Shown: positions 1-9,542, counted from the stretch's first letter. The stretch is 64,000 nt of DNA from Arenibacter sp040216555 (GCA_040216555.1 JAVJOW010000036.1:1-64000), one strand, 5' to 3'. Notes: generated by a model from the sequence alone, not told the origin. A program made the numbers and translations.

Positions 1-174
1 GTGCCTTTATTCATCAATGTAATTTAAAGCACAAAGAAAATTATTTTTCTCTTTAGACCCAACTTTTGAGATTGATCCATCTTCAATAACACCTCAGATT
101 TACTATATTTACTTTATAAATAAATATGATCAATCATTAAAGTGGATTGATTGTGGACAATGGTTATCAATTAT

Positions 175-771
175 ATGTCAACTAAATTATTATTCCTTTT
201 TTTATTACTAACCAATGGTTTATTCTCTCAGGTCAATACCATTGAATGGGAACCAAATTATGATTTCAAAATTGAAGATTTTCAAGGCACAAAAACAGCT
301 ATCAATAGGGATGTAGACAAAGTATTGGTACAATCTGGGGTTATATTGGATTTTGAATTTCAGATGTCCAATGTTGAATTTATGTTTACAAAGAATTTCA
401 ATTCCAAAGTGAGTTGTACATTTCATAAGGATGCAGCAGTGATAATGGCTACGGATAGTTTGACAGCGGAAAGACTGATAGCCCTTGTGAAATATGATTT
501 TGATCTCTCGGAGCTTTATGCCAGAAAGATTAGGAAAGAACTATTCGAAAATAAAAAAACCTTTTCCAACGCCACGTTTTTTCAACCCTATTTTGATAAA
601 ATGATAGCTGAACGAGATAAGATTAGTTCAAGGATCTATTCAGAAAGCGATTTTGGCAACGAGTCAGAAATATTGGAAAAAGAGCATAAAGTCGTTAAAA
701 AGGAGATCAACACATTATCAGGTTTCTGCAAGAGGTGCAAGTCTCCCAAAAACCGTAATAAAACTAATTGA
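175..771 (+). CDS. Secreted protein, degenerate DUF922-like (tentative)
   Basis: Predicted exported protein of about 198 residues. The reading frame opens with a TTG at 151, but the ATG at 175 puts a clean signal peptide (MSTKLLFLFLLLTNGLFSQ) at the N-terminus, so I chose it. The mature part starts with an 'IEWEP..DFKIEDFQG' stretch, and further on has 'FDLSELYARKIRKEL'. Both recall DUF922 putative secreted Zn-proteases, which have HEQxHFDxxExYAR. Here the HExxH part reads VKYDFD, so no zinc site is visible. The C-terminus is lysine- and cysteine-rich (CKRCKSPKNRNK). It converges on recG with a 19-nt gap. The family link is an inference; real gene likely, function unknown. Confidence 0.6.
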   Translation: MSTKLLFLFLLLTNGLFSQVNTIEWEPNYDFKIEDFQGTKTAINRDVDKVLVQSGVILDFEFQMSNVEFMFTKNFNSKVSCTFHKDAAVIMATDSLTAERLIALVKYDFDLSELYARKIRKELFENKKTFSNATFFQPYFDKMIAERDKISSRIYSESDFGNESEILEKEHKVVKKEINTLSGFCKRCKSPKNRNKTN

Positions 772-790
772 CCAATCCTCTTGGCCAATT
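766..790. terminator. Imperfect hairpin between convergent genes
   Basis: AATTGACCAA and TTGGCCAATT form a 10-bp stem with one A-C mismatch around a 5-nt loop. It lies between the stop of the secreted-protein gene and the stop of recG. There is no strong T-run, so a shared terminator is only a possibility. Confidence 0.35.
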
Positions 791-2890
791 TCAACTAATA
801 TAGTTCCAAATATTTTTGTACTTGACCAGTTGCGTATAGGCATGGAGTATAACAGGATGCCTATGCAAACTAATATCTTCCCTTAATATTTTGAGGGCAT
901 GGTACCTGGCTGTTTTTAGAATATCATTGTCCTTGATTATATCTGCTATTTTTAGATTAAGAACACCACTTTGTTGGGTACCCATTAAATCTCCGGGACC
1001 ACGTAGCTTCAAATCCACTTCGGCAATTTGAAATCCGTCATTGGTGCCTACCATGGTTTCCAATCTGGTTTTTGAATCTGAGGATAACTTATGTCCCGTC
1101 ATTAGAATACAAAAACTTTGATCGGCCCCACGACCAACCCTGCCCCGTAGTTGGTGCAATTGCGACAACCCGAACCGCTCCGCGCTTTCAATGATCATTA
1201 CAGAGGCATTGGGAACATTTACACCCACCTCAATTACCGTTGTAGCAACCATAATTTGTGTCTCTCCCTTAACAAATCGCTCCATTTCGTAATCCTTGTC
1301 TGCTGGTTTCATTTTACCATGCACTATAGAAATCTGAAAATCCGGTAAGGGAAAATCCCTGGCTATACTCTCGTAACCATCCATAAGGTCTTTATAGTCC
1401 AAGGCCTCGGATTCCTGGATCAAGGGATAAACCACATATATTTGCCGTCCTTTCTTAATCTCGTCCCTTATAAATTGAAATACTTTTAAGCGGTTGGAAT
1501 CGTACCTATGGACCGTTTTAATAGGTTTTCTTCCCGGGGGAAGTTCATCTATGATAGAAATATCCAAATCCCCATATAAACTCATTGCCAAAGTCCTAGG
1601 GATAGGGGTAGCGGTCATAACCAAGATATGGGGAGGAATATCATTCTTGTGCCATAGCTTGGCGCGCTGTGCCACACCAAATCTATGTTGTTCATCCACA
1701 ATGGCAAGTCCCAGATTTTTATAGGCAACCTTATCCTCTAAAAGGGCATGGGTACCGATTAGAATATGGAGCTCCCCATTTTCCAATTGCTCGTGGATTG
1801 CCCTTCGGGCTGATTTTTTGACCGATCCCGTAAGCAAGGCTATGTTAACGCCAATATCGCCTAGAAGATCTTTTATGCCCATGAAATGTTGGTTTGCCAG
1901 AATTTCTGTTGGAGCCATTAAACAGGCCTGGAAGCCGTTGTCTATGGCGAGTAGCATGGTCATCAAGGCTACTATTGTTTTGCCCGACCCTACATCTCCC
2001 TGTAGCAATCTGTTCATATGAGCATTGCTGCCCAAATCGGCCCTGATCTCCTTGATTACCCTTTTCTGGGCATTGGTAAGTTCAAATGGCAAGTGCTGCT
2101 CATAAAAAGTTTTAAAAAGTGTTCCAACCTTGTCAAAATTATAACCCTTTATTTTCTGTTTATGCATTAAGTTCTTGGAAATCAGCTGCAATTGTATATA
2201 AAACAATTCCTCAAATTTTAGCCGAAATTGTGCCTTGGCCAATAATTCCTGATTCTTTGGAAAGTGGATATTAAAAAGTGCCTCCGCTTTAGAAATCAGG
2301 CTTAATTCATTTATGAGGCTAGGGGATAGGGTCTCCGTAAACCGTCCTTTGGTTTCCAAAAATAACTGCTGTATAAGTTTGTTGGTCACCCTATTGGTAA
2401 TACCCTTGTTTGCCAATTTTTCGGTGGAAGGATAAACGGGTTGCATGTATATTTTTAAGCCTTTTTCATGGTCTTCCCACAATTCCATTTCAGGGTGTGG
2501 CATAGAGAAAGTGCCATTGAACCAATTGACCTTACCGAAAATAACATATGGAATGTTTAACTTGAGGTTTTCCCTGGTCCATTTTTGACCACGAAACCAA
2601 ACCAGTTCCATTTCTCCCGTATCATCTATAAATTTGGCTACCAAACGTTTTCCCTTTTTTTGTTCAACTGTTTTAATGTTGACAATCTTCCCAACAATTT
2701 GAACATCCGAACTGGTTCGCTGCAGCTGGCCAATTTTATAATATTGGGTTTTATCAATATAGCGATTGGGAAAAAGATTGATTAGATCTTGATAGGTATG
2801 TATTCCAAGCTCCGATTGTAAGGTCTCCGCACGGTTGGGACCAACGCCTTTCAAGTAGACAATTGGCGTTTGTAGTACATTGGAGTTCAT
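791..2890 (-). CDS. recG: ATP-dependent DNA helicase RecG
   Basis: Branched-DNA helicase that regresses stalled forks and processes recombination intermediates. The ATG at 2890 gives 699 residues, the usual RecG size (E. coli about 693), and starts with the conserved 'YLKGVGPNRAETL' wedge-domain lead; an upstream in-frame start at 2923 would add 11 residues with no family support. The N-terminal OB-fold wedge (about 60-160) is followed by helicase motifs: Walker A GDVGSGKT near 297-305, DEQHRFG near 400, TATPIPRT, and the C-terminal 'QLRGRVGRG' motif VI. It is a single gene with no obvious operon partner. Complete and intact; function from family knowledge. Confidence 0.96.
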   Translation of the reverse strand: MNSNVLQTPIVYLKGVGPNRAETLQSELGIHTYQDLINLFPNRYIDKTQYYKIGQLQRTSSDVQIVGKIVNIKTVEQKKGKRLVAKFIDDTGEMELVWFRGQKWTRENLKLNIPYVIFGKVNWFNGTFSMPHPEMELWEDHEKGLKIYMQPVYPSTEKLANKGITNRVTNKLIQQLFLETKGRFTETLSPSLINELSLISKAEALFNIHFPKNQELLAKAQFRLKFEELFYIQLQLISKNLMHKQKIKGYNFDKVGTLFKTFYEQHLPFELTNAQKRVIKEIRADLGSNAHMNRLLQGDVGSGKTIVALMTMLLAIDNGFQACLMAPTEILANQHFMGIKDLLGDIGVNIALLTGSVKKSARRAIHEQLENGELHILIGTHALLEDKVAYKNLGLAIVDEQHRFGVAQRAKLWHKNDIPPHILVMTATPIPRTLAMSLYGDLDISIIDELPPGRKPIKTVHRYDSNRLKVFQFIRDEIKKGRQIYVVYPLIQESEALDYKDLMDGYESIARDFPLPDFQISIVHGKMKPADKDYEMERFVKGETQIMVATTVIEVGVNVPNASVMIIESAERFGLSQLHQLRGRVGRGADQSFCILMTGHKLSSDSKTRLETMVGTNDGFQIAEVDLKLRGPGDLMGTQQSGVLNLKIADIIKDNDILKTARYHALKILREDISLHRHPVILHAYTQLVKYKNIWNYIS

Positions 2891-3058
2891 TGGGATATAC
2901 TTGATTATAAGAAGTCCTATCAATTAATGTTGAAAAGTAAGACGACCGGATTTTATGTTGCTATATTTAATCAGACTAAAATAGGAGTTCCATCAAACAA
3001 CTGCAAGTATGGGTTTAATATTATAGGCCCAATAAAGAAAAAGTAAACCATCTATTCT

Positions 3059-5617
3059 TCAATGCTGTTTTCTCTTCAAGCCAAATACTATTGCCAAAAA
3101 TCCAACAAACAATAGTGAAGCACCCCACCACCAAAGAGTATTATGGGGTTTTTCATAAGAGTCAATGGCTCCATAATACGCAAAACCGTTCCAGTAATAG
3201 GGCGATTTTTTGGAATTGGGCACATTTTCATCCTGTAGGTAGGACAGCTTTGCCTCTTGATTCGATGCAAATATGGAAGCTGTAGCTCTAAAAGATTCAT
3301 AAAATCGGGACATTACCGAGGCAGTGCTCTGATCGTTTACTTTCCAAAGTGAAAAAAGTACAGAGGAGGCACCTGCATACTGAAAACCACGGGCTACGCT
3401 GATAGCTCCTTCCCCTTTTTGGAGTTTTCCTATTCCGGTCTCACAGGCACTTAAAACAATGGCCTTGCCATTCATATCCAAACTATGTAGTTCAGGCAGG
3501 TACAGCAGATCATCATAAAATTGTACAAAGGCCGGAACTACAAAATTACCACTGCCGGCATGGGTAGACAAATGTATAAGGTCATGGTTCTTTGCCTTCT
3601 TGATAAAATTGTGTTTCGTGGCCTGGGACTGCATAACCAATTCAGCGGACATAGCGTCCCCTAGAGCTTTTGCCTCTTCTTCGGAATAGGACAATTCTTC
3701 AGAACTTCCTTTAAAAACAGGAAAAATTCCTAAAACCGATTTTCTTTTGCTATTGGATTTTGATGTAAGATACTGTTGGGCATTTACCGCATAAGCTACT
3801 TTTTTTGATACTGCTAAAAAAGGCATTTTGGAAAACGACATTCCTTCTGTAGGTTCGGTCAAAAGCGATTCAAAAGGAAGAAAGTTAAGTAGTCCGTCCG
3901 GAATCAACACTAGATGATTTTTATTCAGAGCATTCTGTAATTGTAGCAAACCAAATAGCTCATAAGCGGTCTTTGTATAATTGGATACGTCATTATTTAT
4001 AGCTTCTGGACCATCAAATAGATGTACAAATTTCAAAATATATGGGGACAGTTCTACGGTATCGGGAAGTTGGTGCATCCGTAGTCCTGAATTGTCAATT
4101 GTAAATTGATAGTTGCTTATTGCACCCATAAAATACGATTGTAGTACCGCATCATCCGTGTTGAGCTTCTGTTGCAATTCAGCTAGATCTAGTTCTGTCC
4201 GGAGTATTTTGGGTAAAGTGGATTGTACCATCTTTATTTGCCGGTCTAGGTCCGCCAATTCCGAAATGAAAGTTTTCAATATTTTATCTCCCAAGTTTTT
4301 GAATTGCGCCCGTAATAATTGATCGGTGAGCCTATCACGATTTCTTAGGAGAACTTCCAACCCGTTAGCTTTTCCATCCTGCTGCTTGTTAAGCACAGTT
4401 CTTTCCATTAAAACCGAAGCCTTTCCCTGTTCTGTATAAGTAAATGCCCTTTCGGCCCAAATTGGATCCCTACTGTCGGAATAGAGGTTCCAGATAAGGT
4501 CCAAACATTTTTCAGTACGATGTTTTACATCGGCCTGGTGTATTATTTTGGTTTCTTGGGAAGTATAATCCTGTTGTATTAAATTGGCCACATAAAATGC
4601 CAGATCATATGCTCTCAAGGCATCCGTGACAGTTTCAGTGGAAGCGGCATAGGCATCAAAAATGCGCAGAAAATTGCGATCTGGAAATAATATGGTTTCG
4701 TCCGGTAGTCCTTGGTTGGAATAGGAGGGAAGCAGTACCGATAATGCTTTGTGCAATGTGTTTTTAGCATCAAGGGTGTTACCTAGTTCCAATAATAATT
4801 CCGCCTCTTCCACCAATAAGTTTACCCATTGGTGTGCAGATAAACCTTTATCGTTCAAAAGTGCAGTTTTCGCTTTTTCAAAGTAATCCAAAGCCATTTT
4901 CTTCTGTCCCTCTTTAAGTGCTATAAAAGCGAGACTTTTGTAGGTATTAACAAGATCAACTCCTGCTATTACTTTTATATCAGAAAGCAGTTGTTTTGCT
5001 TTTTCAAAATCTCCGACCCGAAAATAAGACGTGGCAAGGTTATTCTTCAAAGCCGCTGCAGTTCCCTTAGGAATGCCTTTCATCTTCAGAGTTTCGTTTA
5101 TCAACAAATACGACCTTTCATATCTGGATGTGGAATTGTAAAGGGCAGATAGCGATAATACGGTATTGAACAAAAGGGAACTATTTGCTGTGCTTTTGGC
5201 ATGGGAAGCACACTGTATCAACAATTCTTCTGCTTTTAAATAGTCGCCGTGGCGGATATAAATAGCAGCCAAAGGCAGTACTGCATTTTCATAAATATTG
5301 TAATCCGATAATTGGTTGGATTTAAAGCGATGATAGGCATCTTCATAGTTTTCGACACTTTTGGAAAGGACTCCGTTTTTTTCGAAATAATATCCAAGAT
5401 TAGATCTGACTATAACCAATGCAAGTTGTTGGTCAGAAGATTTGGCCGCTGAACCAAAGTTGTCCGCAAAACTTGCAAGTCGTTGGAGGTTTTCAAGCGT
5501 TGGCTTTGCCACAACATAGTCCAATTCCTTGTAAAGTTCATCCACTGTACCTTGGGCCGAACTCCAGAAGGGGAGCGCCCAAAAAACACAGACGAATATT
5601 TTGCTTAGGTTTTTCAA
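3059..5617 (-). CDS. Periplasmic TPR-CHAT caspase-like protein, membrane anchored
   Basis: 852 residues. A signal peptide (ending WALPFWSSAQG) is followed by about 500 residues of TPR-like helical repeats, then a CHAT peptidase domain (about 545-800), and a C-terminal membrane segment (about 824-848) followed by KRKQH. The catalytic pair is present: His686 in LSTHAGSG and Cys725 in LSACETG, followed by the typical GEGAISVARGFQYAGA. The topology suggests that the TPR and CHAT parts face the periplasm, tethered to the inner membrane. The start is TTG at 5617, directly after the TAA of the PKD protein gene (TAATTG); no ATG can serve, because the signal peptide begins there. Translational coupling is likely. 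CHAT proteins are caspase-clan proteases. The substrate is unknown; the nearby ECF sigma/anti-sigma pair makes a signalling role plausible. Confidence 0.88.
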   Translation of the reverse strand: MKNLSKIFVCVFWALPFWSSAQGTVDELYKELDYVVAKPTLENLQRLASFADNFGSAAKSSDQQLALVIVRSNLGYYFEKNGVLSKSVENYEDAYHRFKSNQLSDYNIYENAVLPLAAIYIRHGDYLKAEELLIQCASHAKSTANSSLLFNTVLSLSALYNSTSRYERSYLLINETLKMKGIPKGTAAALKNNLATSYFRVGDFEKAKQLLSDIKVIAGVDLVNTYKSLAFIALKEGQKKMALDYFEKAKTALLNDKGLSAHQWVNLLVEEAELLLELGNTLDAKNTLHKALSVLLPSYSNQGLPDETILFPDRNFLRIFDAYAASTETVTDALRAYDLAFYVANLIQQDYTSQETKIIHQADVKHRTEKCLDLIWNLYSDSRDPIWAERAFTYTEQGKASVLMERTVLNKQQDGKANGLEVLLRNRDRLTDQLLRAQFKNLGDKILKTFISELADLDRQIKMVQSTLPKILRTELDLAELQQKLNTDDAVLQSYFMGAISNYQFTIDNSGLRMHQLPDTVELSPYILKFVHLFDGPEAINNDVSNYTKTAYELFGLLQLQNALNKNHLVLIPDGLLNFLPFESLLTEPTEGMSFSKMPFLAVSKKVAYAVNAQQYLTSKSNSKRKSVLGIFPVFKGSSEELSYSEEEAKALGDAMSAELVMQSQATKHNFIKKAKNHDLIHLSTHAGSGNFVVPAFVQFYDDLLYLPELHSLDMNGKAIVLSACETGIGKLQKGEGAISVARGFQYAGASSVLFSLWKVNDQSTASVMSRFYESFRATASIFASNQEAKLSYLQDENVPNSKKSPYYWNGFAYYGAIDSYEKPHNTLWWWGASLLFVGFLAIVFGLKRKQH

Positions 5618-7570
5618 TTAGAATCGCCATAAGGCGTAAAGTTGCCAATAATTAAAATCTGTTTTATTGTTCATAACATAGCGAGCACCTAAACTTGGTC
5701 CTATTCGGGAAAATCCTGCAGTAAAGTCCAACAATATACCTGTTCTCCAGTTGGTAAAAGATTCCTTCATGGAATTGGTATCGGTCTTGGAATCCATTAA
5801 AAATTGGTCCGTATCCCCTTCATAATATTCGACGGTTGTACTGTTCTGGGTCGTATTGCTCACATTAATATTAGATTGCATACCCGCACCTATCCCAATA
5901 TAATTATTGATATTATAGCGAAGCAATATTGGCACCTCCCAATTCACACTTTTCTGTTCAGTGCGGGTAATGGTACGTTGTAGCTGTATGTTTCCATTTC
6001 TGGGATCGTCAACAACTTGGTCAACACTTGTTGTACTTGTACTGGAATTGAAACTATTGCTGAATTCCGCCTGTCCATAGAAACGATACGGTTTGTACGG
6101 AGAGACTACAGCACTTAGAAAATAGCTTTTTGCGTTTTCTACATTGGGATAGTAATTATACCCCGCTTTGATCCCGATGGAAATACCTGGTGTAAACCGT
6201 GTTGTTGCATAATTGGTTATAATCGGTTCATTTTTATCGAATATAATCGCCGTGCGACTCTTCGTTTTCTTCTTGTGGAAATCTTTTGCAAAACGGATGC
6301 TATATTTTACAAATCCTTTGGTGGAATCTTTTTCCTGTACATTTTTCTGTTCTGTCCCAGGGAGGTAAATATTCTTAAAGGTAAAAATGGCCTTGTTTTT
6401 AAGGAAAGTGGTATCCAAACAACTGTAACGTACCGGTTCTTTCGGACAAATGGGGCAGGCCGGATATTGGTCCTCCAACTTTAAGGTAGACATATCCAAC
6501 ATTTCCGGAATATCCGTTTCCAGTCTGATGGTACGTGCTGGTCCCTCCCCGTTGTTCTGAAATTTGATCTTGTATTTCAAGGTCTTAAATCGAACCAATC
6601 GGTAATTCATCAATACCCCGTTCGAGGACATTTTATTGGGGTCGTGCGAGGTCACGATTTCCATTTCCATATCTTTTACAGTATGGTCTCCGTAATTATT
6701 ATCGGGTACGTAAATACCTCTAACCGAAATAATAGCACTGGTATCCTTTATCATTTCGGGTGCTGTGCGCATGGTTAAAAACACATTTCTTTCTTCACCG
6801 GGCTGCATATGCTCAAATGAAATTGATTTTTGCGAGCGATAGACTTGTTTAGCTTCCTCCAAACTTAAAGGAAGGTTGGTTCTTATTGTGGAATCCTGTG
6901 GCTGGGTGCTATAGGAATCCAGTTCGTTTTCTATGGAAGCCAAAAAGGAATTAGTTGGATTATCGTCCTTATTGTAGACCATTACATCCATCGGAATCAA
7001 ACTTTCACCGTGATGCATCCTAATTTCAGGTTCTAAGAAGTTATCGTTCTTAAACGCCATTTCGTTATAAAACAGATGAATGTTACCTGAAGAGGTGTAA
7101 TTGTTGGTGTTCTTGTAGCTTACGATCATGACCATTTCTTCATCGATCATTGGTTCACGATTGCGTTTCAACATGAAATCGTCGGTCATCGTAGCTAGAT
7201 CGTCTGCGGACTTTGTAATTTCATTAATGACCACCTTTTGGGGTCTTGTGGCCGGTGGTTTCCCAGTATCATAATTGTTGGTGGCCCAAAGTCTTGCCTC
7301 ATAGCTACCCGTTTTTTTATAGGTATGTTTTGGGTCTTTTTCAGTACTATAAGTGCCATCCCCAAACTCCCAATAATAACTGTAAAAGGCTTTTGGCGCA
7401 CCAGCTATTTGCTGTAAAGGTGGGGTGTCGGAAAGAAATGACACCTCATTGCCCTTGGCATCATACCCTATATTGGCGTAACGCACTACCGTATCCTTGG
7501 CAACCGTTTCTTGGGCATGGACAATTGATCCGAAAAATAACAGAAAAAGTAATGTGAGTTGTTTTTGCAT
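5618..7570 (-). CDS. PKD-domain outer-membrane beta-barrel protein
   Basis: About 650 residues from the ATG at 7570, which gives the signal peptide MQKQLTLLFLLFFGSIVHAQ; an upstream start at 7606 would spoil it. A PKD domain follows (WEFGDGTYSTEKDPKHTYKK, about residues 60-100). A long beta-rich middle part holds DUF11-like text (KYKIKFQNNGEGPARTIRL) and cysteines in 'CPICPKEP'. The last 180 or so residues alternate like a small beta-barrel and end in ...LYALWRF. A terminal Phe is the usual BAM recognition residue. It lies immediately upstream of, and abuts, the CHAT gene, so the two products probably work together across the periplasm. Function unknown; surface/adhesion or sensor roles are guesses. 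Confidence 0.8.
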   Translation of the reverse strand: MQKQLTLLFLLFFGSIVHAQETVAKDTVVRYANIGYDAKGNEVSFLSDTPPLQQIAGAPKAFYSYYWEFGDGTYSTEKDPKHTYKKTGSYEARLWATNNYDTGKPPATRPQKVVINEITKSADDLATMTDDFMLKRNREPMIDEEMVMIVSYKNTNNYTSSGNIHLFYNEMAFKNDNFLEPEIRMHHGESLIPMDVMVYNKDDNPTNSFLASIENELDSYSTQPQDSTIRTNLPLSLEEAKQVYRSQKSISFEHMQPGEERNVFLTMRTAPEMIKDTSAIISVRGIYVPDNNYGDHTVKDMEMEIVTSHDPNKMSSNGVLMNYRLVRFKTLKYKIKFQNNGEGPARTIRLETDIPEMLDMSTLKLEDQYPACPICPKEPVRYSCLDTTFLKNKAIFTFKNIYLPGTEQKNVQEKDSTKGFVKYSIRFAKDFHKKKTKSRTAIIFDKNEPIITNYATTRFTPGISIGIKAGYNYYPNVENAKSYFLSAVVSPYKPYRFYGQAEFSNSFNSSTSTTSVDQVVDDPRNGNIQLQRTITRTEQKSVNWEVPILLRYNINNYIGIGAGMQSNINVSNTTQNSTTVEYYEGDTDQFLMDSKTDTNSMKESFTNWRTGILLDFTAGFSRIGPSLGARYVMNNKTDFNYWQLYALWRF

Positions 7571-7672
7571 TGGAGCGAAATTGGGTTTAACATTTAAAAC
7601 TCCCAAGTACCTAACGTTTACTATAACTCTTTGGTATATGTTAAAATTCTTTTGCGGGATTAGCGAATTATA

Positions 7673-7700
7673 GAATGGTGGCCTTCTCTGGCCACCATTC
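7673..7700 (-). terminator. Perfect 11-bp hairpin (attenuator or terminator)
   Basis: GAATGGTGGCC and GGCCACCATTC pair perfectly around a 6-nt loop, 49 nt after the stop of the downstream lipoprotein gene and about 100 nt before the PKD gene start. There is no T-run on either strand, so it may be a weak terminator, an mRNA-processing or stabilising stem, or an attenuator that lowers expression of the PKD-CHAT pair relative to the lipoprotein gene. Confidence 0.6.
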
Positions 7701-7748
7701 TTGAAATATAATTCAAAACCATTTCAATATATAATGTCTGCCTAATTG

Positions 7749-8771
7749 CTATGGTAAATTATTTATCAAGGCTTTAAGCTGGGTATCCGATGCTGTTGCC
7801 GTTTCCGTTAAATCAAAGGTAATTGTCCCATTGTCCACAATCGTTACCCCTTTTATGGCATATAACCAGTTTCCATCGTCTTCACTTACAAAGATGACGT
7901 GTGACTCCAATCCAATAGGTATTTGACCATAGTGCTCTGAAAACAATTCTAGATCATCATCATATTTATCCAAAAAGGCAAGGGCATTTGGTTCTCCATC
8001 ATAGGAGATATAAACGGCACTATTTTCTTCATCAAAGCCTTCAGGTACATCAACCAAGAGTCCGGTTTTTGGTCTGGGGTCGCTAGCAAAACGGTCAACA
8101 TTGGTCCATCCGAATTCTTGGAAAAAGGTGTAATAGGCATCTCCTTGTGTTATACCTTTTCCAATTTCGATTCCAGGCATATTTCCTTCTTCATCACGAA
8201 TTTCATCCCAAACAATATCGTCACAGCCAATGGTAGCATCACAATCTTCTCCTACTGTTCCTTTCCATAATGACATTGCGTTATCGGCACCACCGGTTAA
8301 ATCAACCGGTATAATTACCTGCATATTACAACCTAAGGTCAATTGTTCACCTCCTTGGGTGGCGTTTACGTAAAATTCACCCCCGGAAATCAGAATATCT
8401 TTTCCTCCATCCATCGTCCTACCCATTGTTGTTTTGTTGGTCAACAACATATTGCCCCTATCATAGAGTTCTACAATTTCAACAGCTACCTGCCCAGTAA
8501 CGGCATTCCCGTTTTTTGTTAAACAAGCACCATTAATGCTTATTTGGGTTCCATTTTCGGTGGTAAAAACTCCCATTCCAGAAGCATCGAACTGAAAATT
8601 TTGGGTCAATTCTGCCAGGGCATCCAATTTAACTCCTGCAAATGCCTGAGGTGTGGCAGCTTGGAACGGTACTCCCTGTTCGTCTGTTTGATCTCCTTCT
8701 TCCCTTGAACAACTGGCCAATGTTATAACCGCCAGTGCTAGCATTCCGAATAATTTTCTAGTATTTTTCAT
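7749..8771 (-). CDS. Lipoprotein, paralogue of the gene at 9590-10609
   Basis: 340 residues with a lipobox (ITLASC, Cys21), followed by an acidic linker (SREEGDQTDE) typical of surface-exported Bacteroidota lipoproteins. The body shares long blocks with the 9590-10609 product: ATPQ-F at the mature start, NGNAVTG, LLTNKTTMG, GWTNVDRF-SDPRPKT, and IPIGLESHVIFVSE. The block 'VEIVEL..RGNMLLTNKTTM' has the look of the beta-sandwich modules often found in Bacteroidota envelope proteins, but I cannot name the family. It carries the GGGTAAC-N18-ATATAAGG promoter 41 nt upstream. Function unknown; the paralogy and the shared promoter are seen directly. Confidence 0.85.
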   Translation of the reverse strand: MKNTRKLFGMLALAVITLASCSREEGDQTDEQGVPFQAATPQAFAGVKLDALAELTQNFQFDASGMGVFTTENGTQISINGACLTKNGNAVTGQVAVEIVELYDRGNMLLTNKTTMGRTMDGGKDILISGGEFYVNATQGGEQLTLGCNMQVIIPVDLTGGADNAMSLWKGTVGEDCDATIGCDDIVWDEIRDEEGNMPGIEIGKGITQGDAYYTFFQEFGWTNVDRFASDPRPKTGLLVDVPEGFDEENSAVYISYDGEPNALAFLDKYDDDLELFSEHYGQIPIGLESHVIFVSEDDGNWLYAIKGVTIVDNGTITFDLTETATASDTQLKALINNLP

Positions 8772-8811
8772 AATTGATTGTTTTAAAATTTGTTTATTTT
8801 TTGTTTTACAT

Positions 8812-8845
8812 CCTTATATAAACCGGTCTTTAGTTTTGTTACCCC
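8812..8845 (-). promoter_or_regulatory. Candidate ECF-sigma promoter A
   Basis: On the minus strand, GGGGTAAC is followed after 18 nt by ATATAAGG, ending 41 nt before the ATG at 8771. The same two boxes with the same spacing precede the genes starting at 9423 and 10609. It does not match the housekeeping Bacteroidota promoter (TTG...TAnnTTTG), so an alternative sigma factor is inferred. Confidence 0.7.
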
Positions 8846-8856
8846 TTTTTTATAAT

Positions 8857-9423
8857 TTATTTAAAGATTATATCAATATAGGGCACTCCAAAGTCGATGG
8901 CCGGTCCGCCATTTTGATGAAAATTTGAACCTGTAATGGTTATTATACCATATGTATAGGGAAAGCTCATGGTGTTTGTCGTGGCCAATCGTCCAATAGT
9001 GTTTCCAATATTGGCTCCCCAATTTGTTTGAATCCGTTTTATGGTATACGAGGTTCCCGCTTGTAAAGTGATAGTAGCCAAAGGTGCTACATATGATGTT
9101 CCTGTCGCAGAGAAGGTGTGGGAACCCGAATATATAATAGTTGATGTAATGTTGTCCACTATTTCTATTACATAGGGTGTAGTTGCAATACCAGTTTGAC
9201 TTTGATAGCCTATTTCACATACCTCTTCGGTTGTAGCAAGCTCAAAAGTGTATTCATGTATTTCCGTATCATAAGTTACTGTGTCCGTATGACCGGATGT
9301 AATCATATTTTGATATAATGCTTGGAATTCAGAAGTAGAATTATCGCAAAACACTGTGGGGTCACCATCGTCGGGAGTACAGGAAACAATTCCGAGAACT
9401 AATATTATCATCAATTTTTTCAT
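8857..9423 (-). CDS. Small lipoprotein of unknown function
   Basis: 188 residues. A short signal ends in a lipobox (GIVSC, Cys15), followed by TPDDGDP, an acidic export-type linker. The mature part is Thr/Ser/Ile rich with an alternating beta pattern and just two further cysteines (FCDNS and EEVCEIG), which could form a disulfide. It is not related to the two flanking paralogous lipoproteins in its body, yet it has the same promoter layout (GGGTAAT-N18-ATATAGG) and a similar leader (ACAAATTTTAAAA) to the gene at 7749-8771. It reads toward 7749-8771 with an 85-nt gap that contains that gene's own promoter. No family recognised. Confidence 0.75.
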   Translation of the reverse strand: MKKLMIILVLGIVSCTPDDGDPTVFCDNSTSEFQALYQNMITSGHTDTVTYDTEIHEYTFELATTEEVCEIGYQSQTGIATTPYVIEIVDNITSTIIYSGSHTFSATGTSYVAPLATITLQAGTSYTIKRIQTNWGANIGNTIGRLATTNTMSFPYTYGIITITGSNFHQNGGPAIDFGVPYIDIIFK

Positions 9424-9465
9424 AATGGGTTATTTTAAAATTTGTATTATTTATTGTCTTAGATT

Positions 9466-9497
9466 CCTATATCAACAGTACTTTATTTTTATTACCC
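9466..9497 (-). promoter_or_regulatory. Candidate ECF-sigma promoter B
   Basis: Minus strand: GGGTAAT, 18-nt spacer, ATATAGG, ending 43 nt before the ATG at 9423. Spacing is identical to promoters A and C; each box differs from theirs by a single base. Confidence 0.65.
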
Positions 9498-9542
9498 TAT
9501 TTCTTAAACTAATTTTTGTTTTTTGTGGTGTGCACATAATTA

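Noticed and set aside
7843..7850. GTTACCCC, the same box as the putative ECF promoters
   Set aside because: It lies inside a coding region, and the partner box CCTTATAT is absent at the 18-nt spacing.
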